From assembly GCA_028554795.2 (NCBI GenBank), contig CM068842.1, positions 22,478,590-22,542,589 on the forward strand: a stretch of 64,000 nucleotides of DNA, written 5' to 3'. The translations under genes were made by a program, and so were the position numbers. How positions within the stretch are numbered: position 1 is the first letter of the stretch; the number at the start of each line of letters is the position of its first letter. Source of the DNA: Sinohyriopsis cumingii (taxonomy: Eukaryota; Mollusca; Bivalvia; Unionida; Unionidae). The notes under the pieces were generated by a model that ran no database searches, was not told where the DNA came from, and saw only the letters and a list, made by a program, of their open reading frames with translations. This document shows positions 1 through 7,563 of the stretch, in pieces.

Positions 1-1441
1 TATCAGCATCGAAATATTTGGCGCTGTCGCAAAACGGCATGGGCAGAGGCACATGGCACGGATATGTAGATCGGTAAAGTCGCTAACCCTAAGCGATACT
101 GAGTATTAAAGAAAATACCAGCTGTCTTGTTTTTGCATTTTCACACATTTGTATTGTCATATATCGATTTAAGGTGATGAGAAGCATATAAATTAATACT
201 GAATTTGTCAAAGTCGGTGGCTGTTTACGATCGGTATGACCTATTTGCCTATATGGAAAACTTTTGCATATGAAGGCATTAGGCATACGGACAGATAAAT
301 AAAGACGTATTTAATAAGATACATACACATATTATATACTGTTGGATAGCTTGAATTCTATGTTTGAAATCTATAATATTAGCATCGATACTCGTGGCAC
401 TATGCCAGCAAGGCAATGGTAGAAGCACATAGCATGGATATGTAGATCGGTAAAGTCGCTAAACATAAGCAATATTGAGTAAAAAATACTTTTTTTTTTG
501 CATTTTTGCCCATTTCTAGTGGCATAGATCGATTTAGAGTGATGAGAACCATATAAATTGATATCAAATTTGTCAAACTTGGTGGTTTTATACGACTAGA
601 ATGACTTATTTGCCTATACGGTTAAAGTTTGTATTGGAATGCGTCAGTCGCACGGACAGACAAATTAAGATGTACTTAATAAGATACATACACATATTCT
701 GTACTGATGCATGGCTTTAATTATATGCTTCAAATCTATAGTACTAGCATCGAAATATGTGGCACCATCACAAAAAGGCAAGGGTAGAGGCAAAAAGCAT
801 GGATAAGTAGATTGGTAAAGTTGCTAACCCTAAGCGATATGGAGTAAAAAAAAATACTATATTTTTTGGTTGCATTTTTGCACATTTCTATTGGCACATA
901 TCGATTTAAAAAGATTAGAATCATATAAGTGTATATCAAGTTTGTCAAAATCGGTGGTTGTTTACGATTGGTATGACTTACTTGCCTATACGGAAAACGT
1001 GTGAATAGGTAGGCATTAGGCGCATGAACAGACAAATGAAGACGTACTTAATAAGATACCTACACATATTATAGACTGTTTTATAGATTGAATATTATGA
1101 TTCACATATGTAGTATTAGCGTCGAAATATGTGGTACCATCACAAAACGGCATAGGTAGATGCACATATCCTGGATATGAAAAATCGGTAAATTCGCAAG
1201 CGATACTGAATAAAAAATACAAAAAACTTCTTTATTTTGCATTTATACAATTTTCTGCTGGCACAGATAGCTTTAGAGTGATAAGAAAATTATCAATTGA
1301 TATCAAATTTGTCCAAATCGGTGGCTGTTTACGATTAGTATGACTTTTCTGCCTAGACAAATGACGTTCGTGTATGAATGCATTAGGCGCACGTACAGAC
1401 AAATGATGACGTACTTAATAAGGTACATACACATATTTATA
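1..1441. repeat. ~370-bp satellite-like tandem repeat, four diverged copies
   Basis: Four diverged units begin with variants of AGCATCGAAATATGTGGCA near 4, 382, 747 and 1118, so the spacing is about 365-377 bp. Each unit then shows the same order of blocks: a GCAAAACGGCATGGGCAGAGG-like block, GGATATGTAGATCGGTAAAG, an A/T run, TGGCACATATCGATTTA, TTTACGATTGGTATGAC, and GATACATACACATATT at the end. The long minus-strand reading frames here simply translate this repeat, share the same peptide in successive units and show no known domain. I see no gene. Further copies lie on the other side of the Polinton at about 20080-20540. Confidence 0.85.
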
Positions 1442-1564
1442 GGTTACTGCATTTGTATGGGAAAATATGAACGAGTTTTGGGATGGAATACTGCACGAAC
1501 TTGTGAGTGCAATATATCCTTCCGACAAAACGAGTTCATATTTTCCCATACAAATGCAGTAACC
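1442..1564. mobile_element. 123-bp foldback (MITE-like) element inside the satellite
   Basis: The stretch starts GGTTACTGCATTTGTATGGG and ends with its exact reverse complement. The perfect inverted repeat is about 31 bp, and after a short mismatch it continues for five more pairs, leaving a loop of about 45 bp. It sits at the end of the fourth satellite unit, where the other units have a continuous ATTATATACTGTTGGATAG-like sequence, so it looks like an insertion. It encodes nothing. The flanks are T/A-rich, so a target-site duplication cannot be fixed with confidence. Family not recognised. Confidence 0.7.
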
Positions 1565-2152
1565 TTTTTATTATATGCTCATTTTTTTATTCTACCTAAG
1601 GTTTAATTATATAAACAAAATACACTACAAGAAACAACGTAAATGAATAAATGCCGTATACCAAACTAAATACACAAGCGCAGATTTGTCATTACACAAT
1701 GACATCATTATTAATGCGCACATAACTCCGTTAAAATAAATTTGAACTTAGTCGCGCGCTCGACATAACTTTCCAAAGAAAATAGCGTGTCTAGTTAAAA
1801 TTGAAATTTGCAGTCATATTGTGAATGAATGCGCATTGCAACAACTTTTCCATTTGATCTGGAATGAATATATTTTGGTATTTTATTTCGATTCGACGAA
1901 AGTTTGTGATTTTGGACTGGATTCATCTGTGCAAATTATACATGAAATACATCCGATTGAAGTGGCGCGGGAGAAGTGCAGATGTGTTTCTGTTTCTGTC
2001 AGTGAATGTTTGAAATCATAACGTTGGAAAAATATGAAGTCTTTCAATTGCAATTATCAAAAAGACGCTATGGAATTTAATGCTTATTTCATTTTGAGTG
2101 CAGTAAGGAGGATGCAATTGCACTTATCATCGAAATTACAGCACACTTTCGA
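1565..2152. other. AT-rich flank, no gene seen
   Basis: Between the foldback element and the Polinton I see no convincing coding sequence, RNA gene or repeat. A 66-codon frame at 1821-2021 has no recognisable motif and is probably chance. Confidence 0.6.
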
Positions 2153-2158
2153 AATGTG
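2153..2158 (+). repeat. Left target-site duplication AATGTG
   Basis: The six bases before the AG terminus of the element read AATGTG. The same six bases follow its CT terminus at 19531-19536. A 6-bp duplication is the hallmark of Polinton/Maverick integration by a retroviral-type integrase. Confidence 0.95.
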
Positions 2159-2500
2159 AGTAGTGAATGGGGCCACCCTAGGGACAATGGGACTTAGCAT
2201 TAAAAACACCCCTGGGCCACTCTAGGGACAATGGAAATTTAACATGGAGAAAAACGCTGGGCCACTCTAGGGACAATGGGAATTTAACATAGAGTTTGGG
2301 CTTGTCTAGGGACAAAGGGAATTGAACATGGGAATAGAGTTTGGGTTTGTCTAGGGACAAGGGGAACTGAATATGAGATTTTTTTTTTCAAAAAGTTTTT
2401 TTAAATTTAAATTTAAATTTAAATTTAAAAAAGGGTAGGCAATGGAAAGGCTATCTCTTTTCGAGAAATATGGCTGGCCCTGAAAAGGGCCTTTGGGTTT
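2159..2500 (+). repeat. Left terminal inverted repeat
   Basis: It matches the reverse complement of 19184-19530 almost base for base. Differences are a few substitutions near 2313-2385 and the lengths of the A and T runs. The outer 200 bp contain five CTAGGGACAA blocks (near 2178, 2222, 2267, 2306 and 2351) spaced about 39-45 bp, with the palindromic core CCCTAGGG in the outermost. Next come a T run and a (TTTAAA)n self-complementary tract. The inner end carries a histone-type stem-loop reading outward. The repeated block is a plausible integrase or terminal-protein site; that is inference. Confidence 0.95.
2454..2491 (-). terminator. Histone-type 3'-end signal in left TIR (stem-loop plus U7-like site)
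   Basis: On the minus strand the stem-loop GGCCCTTTTCAGGGCC occupies 2476-2491, preceded by AAA and followed by AGCCA. Thirteen bases further on is GAAAAGAGA (2454-2462), whose AAAAGAG core is exactly complementary to the CUCUUUU of U7 snRNA. The signal begins 24 bp past the stop codon of the minus-strand gene at 2516-2752. This is the layout of replication-dependent histone mRNAs: a 6-bp stem, a UUUC loop, an ACCCA-like flank and a histone downstream element. Use by SLBP and U7 is inferred. Confidence 0.75.
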
Positions 2501-2522
2501 ATGTTAATATTAATATTAACAT
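2501..2522. repeat. Perfect 22-bp AT palindrome next to the TIR
   Basis: The sequence from ATGTTAATATT to its mirror half is a perfect palindrome abutting the inner edge of the left TIR. It overlaps the last codons and stop (2516-2518) of the minus-strand gene. No copy is present at the right TIR. It could form a cruciform or hairpin; its role is unknown. Confidence 0.8.
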
Positions 2523-2752
2523 AGATGGCATCTGTCACATCTTCTTCTTCTTCTTCTTAAACTCCTTCTAACTGCCGGTCCATACACAAGTACCCTCTTG
2601 AGACATCCTTGTCTTTCTATGTAAACTCTCCTCATCCATTGACTAGTATCTGTCCTATCAACAACAGTCCACTTGGACCTGACATACATGAGCATGTCCG
2701 TCCTAAACATCATGGAAGACACAAGGGTGGATGACTCAACTGTGGTCCACAT
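2516..2752 (-). CDS. Small basic protein with Arg-rich, Cys-containing tail (78 aa), function unknown
   Basis: The ATG at 2752 opens a 78-residue frame. A TATA box on the same strand (CTATAAATAA, 2796-2805) lies about 45 bp upstream, and a histone-type stem-loop follows the stop. The C-terminus has a run of six arginines encoded by an AAG/AGA repeat and then CDRCHLC, which could bind metal or nucleic acid. No family was recognised. The matching promoter, stop-to-stem-loop spacing and position at the element's edge argue that it is a real gene. The small size and simple-repeat tail keep confidence moderate. Confidence 0.5.
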   Translation of the reverse strand: MWTTVESSTLVSSMMFRTDMLMYVRSKWTVVDRTDTSQWMRRVYIERQGCLKRVLVYGPAVRRSLRRRRRRCDRCHLC

Positions 2753-2795
2753 CTTGAAGCGACGAGAATAGGTGAATCAATGCAGTGAACTGCGC

Positions 2796-2924
2796 TTATT
2801 TATAGGTACAGGAAGGATTGAAACGGATTGAATTCATTCACCAATCCGAACACGCGTTACAAAATTCAGTCAGCTCGCATCCAATCCGAAGAGAGCAGCC
2901 TGTGACGTCACGTGGTCTATATAG
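2796..2924. promoter_or_regulatory. Divergent promoter with two TATA boxes, CRE/E-box and CCAAT motifs
   Basis: A minus-strand TATA (CTATAAATAA, 2796-2805) faces the 78-aa gene. A plus-strand TATA (TATATA, 2918-2923) lies about 50 bp before the ATG at 2972. Directly upstream of the plus TATA is a composite TGACGTCACGTG (2903-2914), which combines a CRE palindrome and an E-box. Two CCAATCCGAA blocks lie near 2840 and 2881. CRE and E-box are known binding sites of CREB/ATF and bHLH factors; their use here is inferred. Confidence 0.6.
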
Positions 2925-2971
2925 ATTCGTTAGCGCTTGTGTGCAGTCAATCTATGCGACAGTGATTCAAC

Positions 2972-3532
2972 ATGACGGAAACTCAGAAAACGATCCATTG
3001 GGGTGCACCAGCAAGGGAGACTGCCCAAGGGAACCCGGACTTACTTTCAGAAGAGGTACATTGGGATTTTGTGGATTTTCTTACCTCGCAAGAATTTGTT
3101 CCGGAACCTTCGTTACCTTCTTCATTACCGCAAGTGGAGAATTTTAGACAGAGACAGAAAGAAGAATTGGAGAAATTTATACAACGACAAAAGGAAGCGG
3201 AACAAGCTTTTCTCCTACAGCAACAGCAACAGCAACAAGAAGAGGTAAGAAAAAAACAACAGCAACAACAGCAAGAAGAAGTAGCAGCAAAGAAACAAGA
3301 GGGTGAAAATCAAACGGCTACGGTACTGTTGGACATTTTAGCGGAGTTAAGAAGTCTGAAACAAATGTATCAGACTTCTTTATCACGACCGAAGAGAATA
3401 CGACCTTCCCGAGCTAAACACGCCAACCCTGTGACTAAGCCTGTCGTACCACCCTTAGTGATTTCAACCCAATCATCAGAAGTAGGCCTCGGCCGTGGCA
3501 AAGGCTTAAGGCAGTTAAAACTGATTGGTTAA
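2972..3532 (+). CDS. Glutamine-rich coiled-coil protein (186 aa), function unknown
   Basis: The ATG at 2972 lies about 50 bp after a TATA box. Residues ~1-50 are mixed and Pro-rich. Residues ~55-115 form a highly charged helix with two glutamine runs (RQRQKEELEKF, then Q-rich blocks). A short hydrophobic helix (TVLLDILAELRSLKQMY) follows, then a basic tail with RPKRIRPSR. The pattern suggests an oligomerising, possibly nucleic-acid-binding accessory protein. The coil plus poly-Q resembles the protein at 16623-16982, which has the same kind of 3' signal. No known domain recognised. A histone-type stem-loop begins 27 bp after the stop. Confidence 0.7.
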   Translation: MTETQKTIHWGAPARETAQGNPDLLSEEVHWDFVDFLTSQEFVPEPSLPSSLPQVENFRQRQKEELEKFIQRQKEAEQAFLLQQQQQQQEEVRKKQQQQQQEEVAAKKQEGENQTATVLLDILAELRSLKQMYQTSLSRPKRIRPSRAKHANPVTKPVVPPLVISTQSSEVGLGRGKGLRQLKLIG

Positions 3533-3559
3533 ACTCACTCCTATACCATAAAGAAAAAA

Positions 3560-3597
3560 GGCCCTTTTCAGGGCCACCCACATTTCTCGAAAAGAAA
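3560..3597 (+). terminator. Histone-type 3'-end signal after the 186-aa gene
   Basis: GGCCCTTTTCAGGGCC (3560-3575) is flanked by AAAAAA on the 5' side and by exactly ACCCA on the 3' side. GAAAAGAAA follows 13 bases later (3589-3597). A polyadenylation signal AATAAA lies further on (3626-3631), as is often seen downstream of histone genes. Of the five copies this is the closest to the animal histone stem-loop consensus. Processing by SLBP/U7 is inferred from sequence alone. Confidence 0.8.
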
Positions 3598-3822
3598 TAC
3601 AATTTCAATTTGCCAATAACTCAAAAATAAACCCCACCCATTTTACCCTTATAGTACGTGTCTGTGTATGAGTGCGTGAGTGTAGCTTCTTATTTTAAAA
3701 TCAAAACTCAAAGACACTTACCTTATATCATTAATGTATTCTTTTATCCATTTTTTACAATCCAATTCACAATTCACAACAGAACACTTTAAAACGTTCG
3801 TACACTTCTTCTTTCTCATTAT

Positions 3823-4334
3823 TTAGTCTCTCTGTTTTTTGAATTTCTTCACCGTTTTTTCCTCATTTTCTTCCCTTCTTCTTTTCTTCTCCTGTTTCTT
3901 TGCCTCTTTTAAAAAGAATTGTCTTCTTTCTTCCTCTTCTTCCTCTGAAGAATCCCTCTCTTCTTTCGAAGAATCCCTCTCTTCTTTCGAAGAATCCCTC
4001 TCTTCTTCCGAAGAATCCCTCTCTTCTTCTGAAGAATCCTTCTTTTCTTCTGACTCCTCTTGTTTCTTTTTTGGGCAATCTGGAGACCAATGTCCTTTTT
4101 CTTTACAATAATAACTGGTATCTTGACTTTTGTCTTTTTTAGCCCCTGTTTTTTTCTTTTTTGACGGTCTGGACACTCTGAAGACCAATGCCCTTTCTTC
4201 TGACAGATATAGCAAGTATCCTGACTTTTATCTCGAAAGGAAGGAGAGTAGTCCGTAGGCTGGTCTGAAGAGAATTTTCTAATGACCCCTCGCAAAGCTC
4301 TGACGAAACGTTCCATCTGGGTAGTCTCTTCCAT
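3823..4334 (-). CDS. Zinc-knuckle (CCHC) protein with charged heptad repeats; frame change inside
   Basis: The first ATG (4334) lies about 50 bp downstream of a strong minus-strand TATA (4387-4397). The first frame encodes a CCHC knuckle, CYICQKKGHWSSEC (about 4172-4213), and stays open to 3909 with a basic repeated tail. The -1 frame, open to 3823, encodes a second, degenerate knuckle (YYCKEKGHWSPDC, first Cys replaced by Ser) and an acidic DSSEEER-type 7-residue repeat. The two frames meet at a seven-base A run on the coding strand (4149-4155) that is a classical A_AAA_AAA slip heptamer. Either an indel or programmed -1 frameshifting is possible. CCHC knuckles usually bind single-stranded nucleic acid. 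I do not know this gene as a standard Polinton gene. Confidence 0.65.
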
Positions 4335-4386
4335 CGTTGTGCTCGGTTTGAGAGTGAAATGAATAGTGAAAGGACAAGACACACAC

Positions 4387-4422
4387 CCTTTTATATACGC
4401 TGGTTTGTCATGACTATAAATT
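4387..4422. promoter_or_regulatory. Back-to-back TATA boxes, zinc-knuckle gene (-) and polymerase (+)
   Basis: On the minus strand TATATAAAAGG lies at 4387-4397. On the plus strand CTATAAATT lies at 4414-4422, about 47 bp before the polymerase ATG at 4469. Only about 20 bp separate the two boxes, so the genes probably share upstream control. Confidence 0.65.
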
Positions 4423-4468
4423 AGTCTATGGTGTTTAAACTTGAGTCATTTGACGTTTTGCACTCAAG

Positions 4469-5002
4469 ATGAAACGATCCTATTCATTCGAGAAGAAAGA
4501 AGAAGAAAGTAAGAGGCAGAAACGTGATCTATCGCCTCGTACCAGGGCTGAAATCTTGGCACAAATTCATGCCAGTGATTTTGAAGAGGACATGAGTGAA
4601 CCAGAATCAGAACCCTCTAAACCAAGTTCACCACCCTTAGTCAACCCTGAAAAGTACTATTCCATTCGAGAGACGGAAAAGCGCTCCTCTAGAAAATTTA
4701 GAACTACGGCTTACACCTACACGGTGAAGTTTAAAGATTTCAAGGCCGACGTACCCTTGGAGAAAGCAGAAGGGTTTATCACCGGGATGTGGGATTCTTT
4801 GCTCACTTCACTCAAGCGACAATGTCAACCCAAAGAAGACGATCGCTTGACACTATCCATAGATCACGACGGTTTGAAATCCCCTGTTTGGATCGAGTTT
4901 AGCAGACCCGCAGAACTAACCCCTTCCAAAGTCATGGACAAGATTCAACACGTACAACAATCTAATGACCAGTTTGACATCACCGATGTAAAGCCACACT
5001 GA
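4469..5002 (+). CDS. Protein-primed DNA polymerase B, N-terminal piece
   Basis: The ATG at 4469 opens a 177-residue frame with a charged, Lys/Glu/Pro-rich start. A conserved-looking region follows from about residue 70 (YTVKFKDFKADVPLEKA) and ends in HVQQSNDQFDITDVKPH. This QSN...F...D stretch is what normally precedes the GTGRK motif in Polinton-type polymerases. Here GTGRK sits in the next frame, three bases past the stop. I therefore read this as the amino-terminal part of the polymerase gene, separated by a frame change at about 4995-5010. A separate short protein is the alternative. Confidence 0.65.
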   Translation: MKRSYSFEKKEEESKRQKRDLSPRTRAEILAQIHASDFEEDMSEPESEPSKPSSPPLVNPEKYYSIRETEKRSSRKFRTTAYTYTVKFKDFKADVPLEKAEGFITGMWDSLLTSLKRQCQPKEDDRLTLSIDHDGLKSPVWIEFSRPAELTPSKVMDKIQHVQQSNDQFDITDVKPH

Positions 5003-5004
5003 AA

Positions 5005-5661
5005 ATGGCTCACGTCTCTCTTCCTCAAGGGACAGGACGCAAAAAGATGTTATTGGTGGACGACCTTCGCAACACCAAAACAAGTCTCGTCCGAATTAAC
5101 AACCCTCAAGACCAGATGTGCTTAGCCCGTGCCATCGTGGTGGGACGAACCTATGCCAACAAGAACGACACGGTAGAATGGAAAAGAACCTCGGAGAACA
5201 TTCGAAAATCGAACCGAACCAAACAACGAAACGAAGCAGAACTCCTGTTGCAACAAGCTGGCCTGTCCAAAGACACACCCTGTGGCATTCCTGAGATGCA
5301 AAAATTGCAAGATGCCCTAGCTCCACGCTACACCTTGAAAGTGCACCCTCAAGAAATGCGCGGACCTCTGTTGTTTCGAGGCCAAGACTTTAAGGACGGA
5401 AAATACATTCATGTTTATCATCACGATGACCATTTCAATACCATTACCAGTATCACCGGATTCCTGGGATACAGATATTACTGTGAGAAATGTGACTATG
5501 GTTATAATAATCGAGAGCAACACAAGCATTGTGGATGGAAATGCCCAGGATGTTTGGCCTCTCCACCCTGTCTGAGCGAAGAACCAGTGCCTTGTTCGAC
5601 TTGTCTGCGCACGTTTGTCAGCCCTACCTGTTACCAACAACATTTGAAAACACAAGGTTGA
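5005..5661 (+). CDS. DNA polymerase B, second piece (GTGRK and zinc-binding region)
   Basis: This 218-residue open segment starts just after the previous stop. It carries GTGRKKMLLVDDL, then SLVRINNPQDQMCLARAIVV, CGIPEMQKLQ and a Cys/His cluster (YYCEKCDYGYNNREQHKHCG and later CSTCLRTF). These are the conserved N-terminal blocks of Polinton and related protein-primed polymerases, upstream of the exonuclease domain. The frame ends at a TGA (5659-5661), but the same frame continues without another stop into the exonuclease. The TGA therefore looks like a nonsense change or a recoded codon, not the end of the protein. The 5005 ATG may not be used. Confidence 0.8.
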   Translation: MAHVSLPQGTGRKKMLLVDDLRNTKTSLVRINNPQDQMCLARAIVVGRTYANKNDTVEWKRTSENIRKSNRTKQRNEAELLLQQAGLSKDTPCGIPEMQKLQDALAPRYTLKVHPQEMRGPLLFRGQDFKDGKYIHVYHHDDHFNTITSITGFLGYRYYCEKCDYGYNNREQHKHCGWKCPGCLASPPCLSEEPVPCSTCLRTFVSPTCYQQHLKTQG

Positions 5662-7563
5662 CAGAAGAAATGTGCTTGTCAACTCCTGAGATTGTGCCGT
5701 ACGTGTAGACAAGGCATACGTACCAACAGTACCAAGGCACACGTATTTCGAGGAAAGAAAAAATGTCACATTTGTCACCACATCGTCGACTTGGAACACC
5801 AATGCTACGTGCAAAAAAACCAACCCCCACCAGAGAAAGAGGACGGTCACAAGAAGAAAAGCAATTTCATCTTTTTCGATTTCGAATGCATGCAAGAGAC
5901 CGGCATTCACATTCCTAATTTCTGCGTGGCTCATCGAGCGTGCGAGAAGTGCATTCAAGAACCTATCTTCAGTCATTGCCCTCACTGCAGCAAGATTCCT
6001 GGAGGGCGTGAAAAAATCTTTCGAGGACCGAACACGTTAGCCGATTTTGCCCAATGGGTCTTAGATCCCATCGACAAGACATGGAGCCAAGAGGACATCG
6101 AACGTTACGGAGATTGTCATCGTCATGCCACAGTGATGGCTCACAATTTCTCCGGATACGATGGACAGTTTCTTCTCAGATACTATACGGAACAAGGCAC
6201 CGAGCGTCCTAAAGTGACTTTGAACGGAGCCAAAATCATTTTCATGCAAGTGGGACAAGTGCAGTTTAAAGATTCGATGAGTTACTTGGCCATGCCTTTG
6301 AGTCGAATGCCTAAAACGTTTGGAATGACAGAAATGGCTAAAGGGTACTTTCCTCACTTTTTCAATACGGAAGCCAATCAACATGCCGTTCTACCCCATT
6401 TACCTGAGGCTCACTATTACGACCCCGACAACATGCGTACCGAACAACGAGAAGCTTTCTACGCTTGGTACCAAGCTCACGCCTCGGACCCTTTCGACAT
6501 TCAGGAAGAAATGCTAAAGTATTGTCGTTCCGACGTGGACATTTTACGGCGTTGCTGTGGAAAATTTCGAGAACTGTTCATGGAGCACGGAGGGGTCGAT
6601 CCTTTGAAAGAAGCTTGCACCATTGCCAAAGCGTGTTCCTTAGTGTATCGACAACGATTCATGCCTGAAAACACAGTGGCTGTCATCAGTCCTCAAACGA
6701 CCCACCTTGTCAAACGTCAATACTCGGTCAAAGCCCTACGTTGGTTACATTACTTGTGCGACAAGGAAGACAAGTGGATTCAGCATGCCCGCAACGGAGG
6801 GGGCGAAAAGACCATCGGAACGTATTCGGTCGATGGCTGGGACTTAGAAAACCCCAAGATTGTGTACAAGTTTAACGGTTGCTTATTTCACGGATGTCCC
6901 GTCTGTTACCCTGACCGTGGCACTAAGAATCAGTTTTTGCAACGAACCATGGAAGACTTGTACCAGGACACTTGTCAGCGACGCCTAAAGTTAGAACAGG
7001 AAGGATACCAAGTGGTGGAAATGTGGGAACACGAGTACGATCACCGTATGAAAACCGATCCCGAGTTTAAACGCCTCGTGGAAGGTTACCAGTTCATGGA
7101 CCCGCTGAACCCGAGGGATAGTTTGTACGGAGGAAGGACCAATGCCACCTGTTTGCTGTACCAAGCCGACGAAGAGAAAGGAGAAGAAATCAAATACTTG
7201 GACGTGTGTTCGCTGTATCCCTACGTGTGCAAATATTGTCGCTTTCCTGTAGGGCACCCGCAATTGTTAACGGAACACATCGACCTGAAAAACATTCGAC
7301 AATACGAAGGCTTGATCAAGTGTAAAGTTTTGCCTCCCACGAACCTATACCATCCCGTCTTACCTCACCATTGTCAACGCAAACTGATGTTTCCCTTGTG
7401 CCGTACTTGTGCCGAAACGTGCAACCAAGATCAGCCTTGCCATCACACCCAGGAAGAACGGGCCTTGACGGGAACCTGGGTCAGCATAGAATTGTTCAAA
7501 GCTCTGGACATGGGATACCAACTGTTAGAAGTGTACGAAATTTGCCACTTTCCCAAGACATAA
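5662..7563 (+). CDS. DNA polymerase B, exonuclease domain and palm motif A
   Basis: This is the same frame as the preceding piece, after the TGA, and it has no ATG of its own at the start. It begins with further CxxC pairs, then the 3'-5' exonuclease motifs: Exo I FIFFDFECM (~5870), Exo II HNFSGYDGQF (~6145), Exo III YCRSDVDILRR (~6520). Polymerase motif A follows as YLDVCSLYPYV (~7195), with the catalytic Asp and SLYP. All catalytic residues expected of a family B enzyme are present. The frame stops at a TAA (7561-7563) between motifs A and B, and the polymerase continues in frame directly after it. The enzyme would copy the linear element from its ends using a protein primer. Confidence 0.88.
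   Translation, partial: QKKCACQLLRLCRTCRQGIRTNSTKAHVFRGKKKCHICHHIVDLEHQCYVQKNQPPPEKEDGHKKKSNFIFFDFECMQETGIHIPNFCVAHRACEKCIQEPIFSHCPHCSKIPGGREKIFRGPNTLADFAQWVLDPIDKTWSQEDIERYGDCHRHATVMAHNFSGYDGQFLLRYYTEQGTERPKVTLNGAKIIFMQVGQVQFKDSMSYLAMPLSRMPKTFGMTEMAKGYFPHFFNTEANQHAVLPHLPEAHYYDPDNMRTEQREAFYAWYQAHASDPFDIQEEMLKYCRSDVDILRRCCGKFRELFMEHGGVDPLKEACTIAKACSLVYRQRFMPENTVAVISPQTTHLVKRQYSVKALRWLHYLCDKEDKWIQHARNGGGEKTIGTYSVDGWDLENPKIVYKFNGCLFHGCPVCYPDRGTKNQFLQRTMEDLYQDTCQRRLKLEQEGYQVVEMWEHEYDHRMKTDPEFKRLVEGYQFMDPLNPRDSLYGGRTNATCLLYQADEEKGEEIKYLDVCSLYPYVCKYCRFPVGHPQLLTEHIDLKNIRQYEGLIKCKVLPPTNLYHPVLPHHCQRKLMFPLCRTCAETCNQDQPCHHTQEERALTGTWVSIELFKALDMGYQLLEVYEICHFPKT

Noticed and set aside
89-1222. Minus-strand frames of 65-99 codons in the left satellite
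   Set aside because: They share a peptide only because the DNA repeats; no domain or start context.
2178-2360. 60-codon frame in both TIRs as a gene
   Set aside because: It translates the CTAGGGACAA repeats, and its identity at both ends follows from the TIR being duplicated.
5317-5985. 222-codon minus-strand frame opposite the polymerase
   Set aside because: Shadow of the well-supported plus-strand polymerase; no motif of its own.
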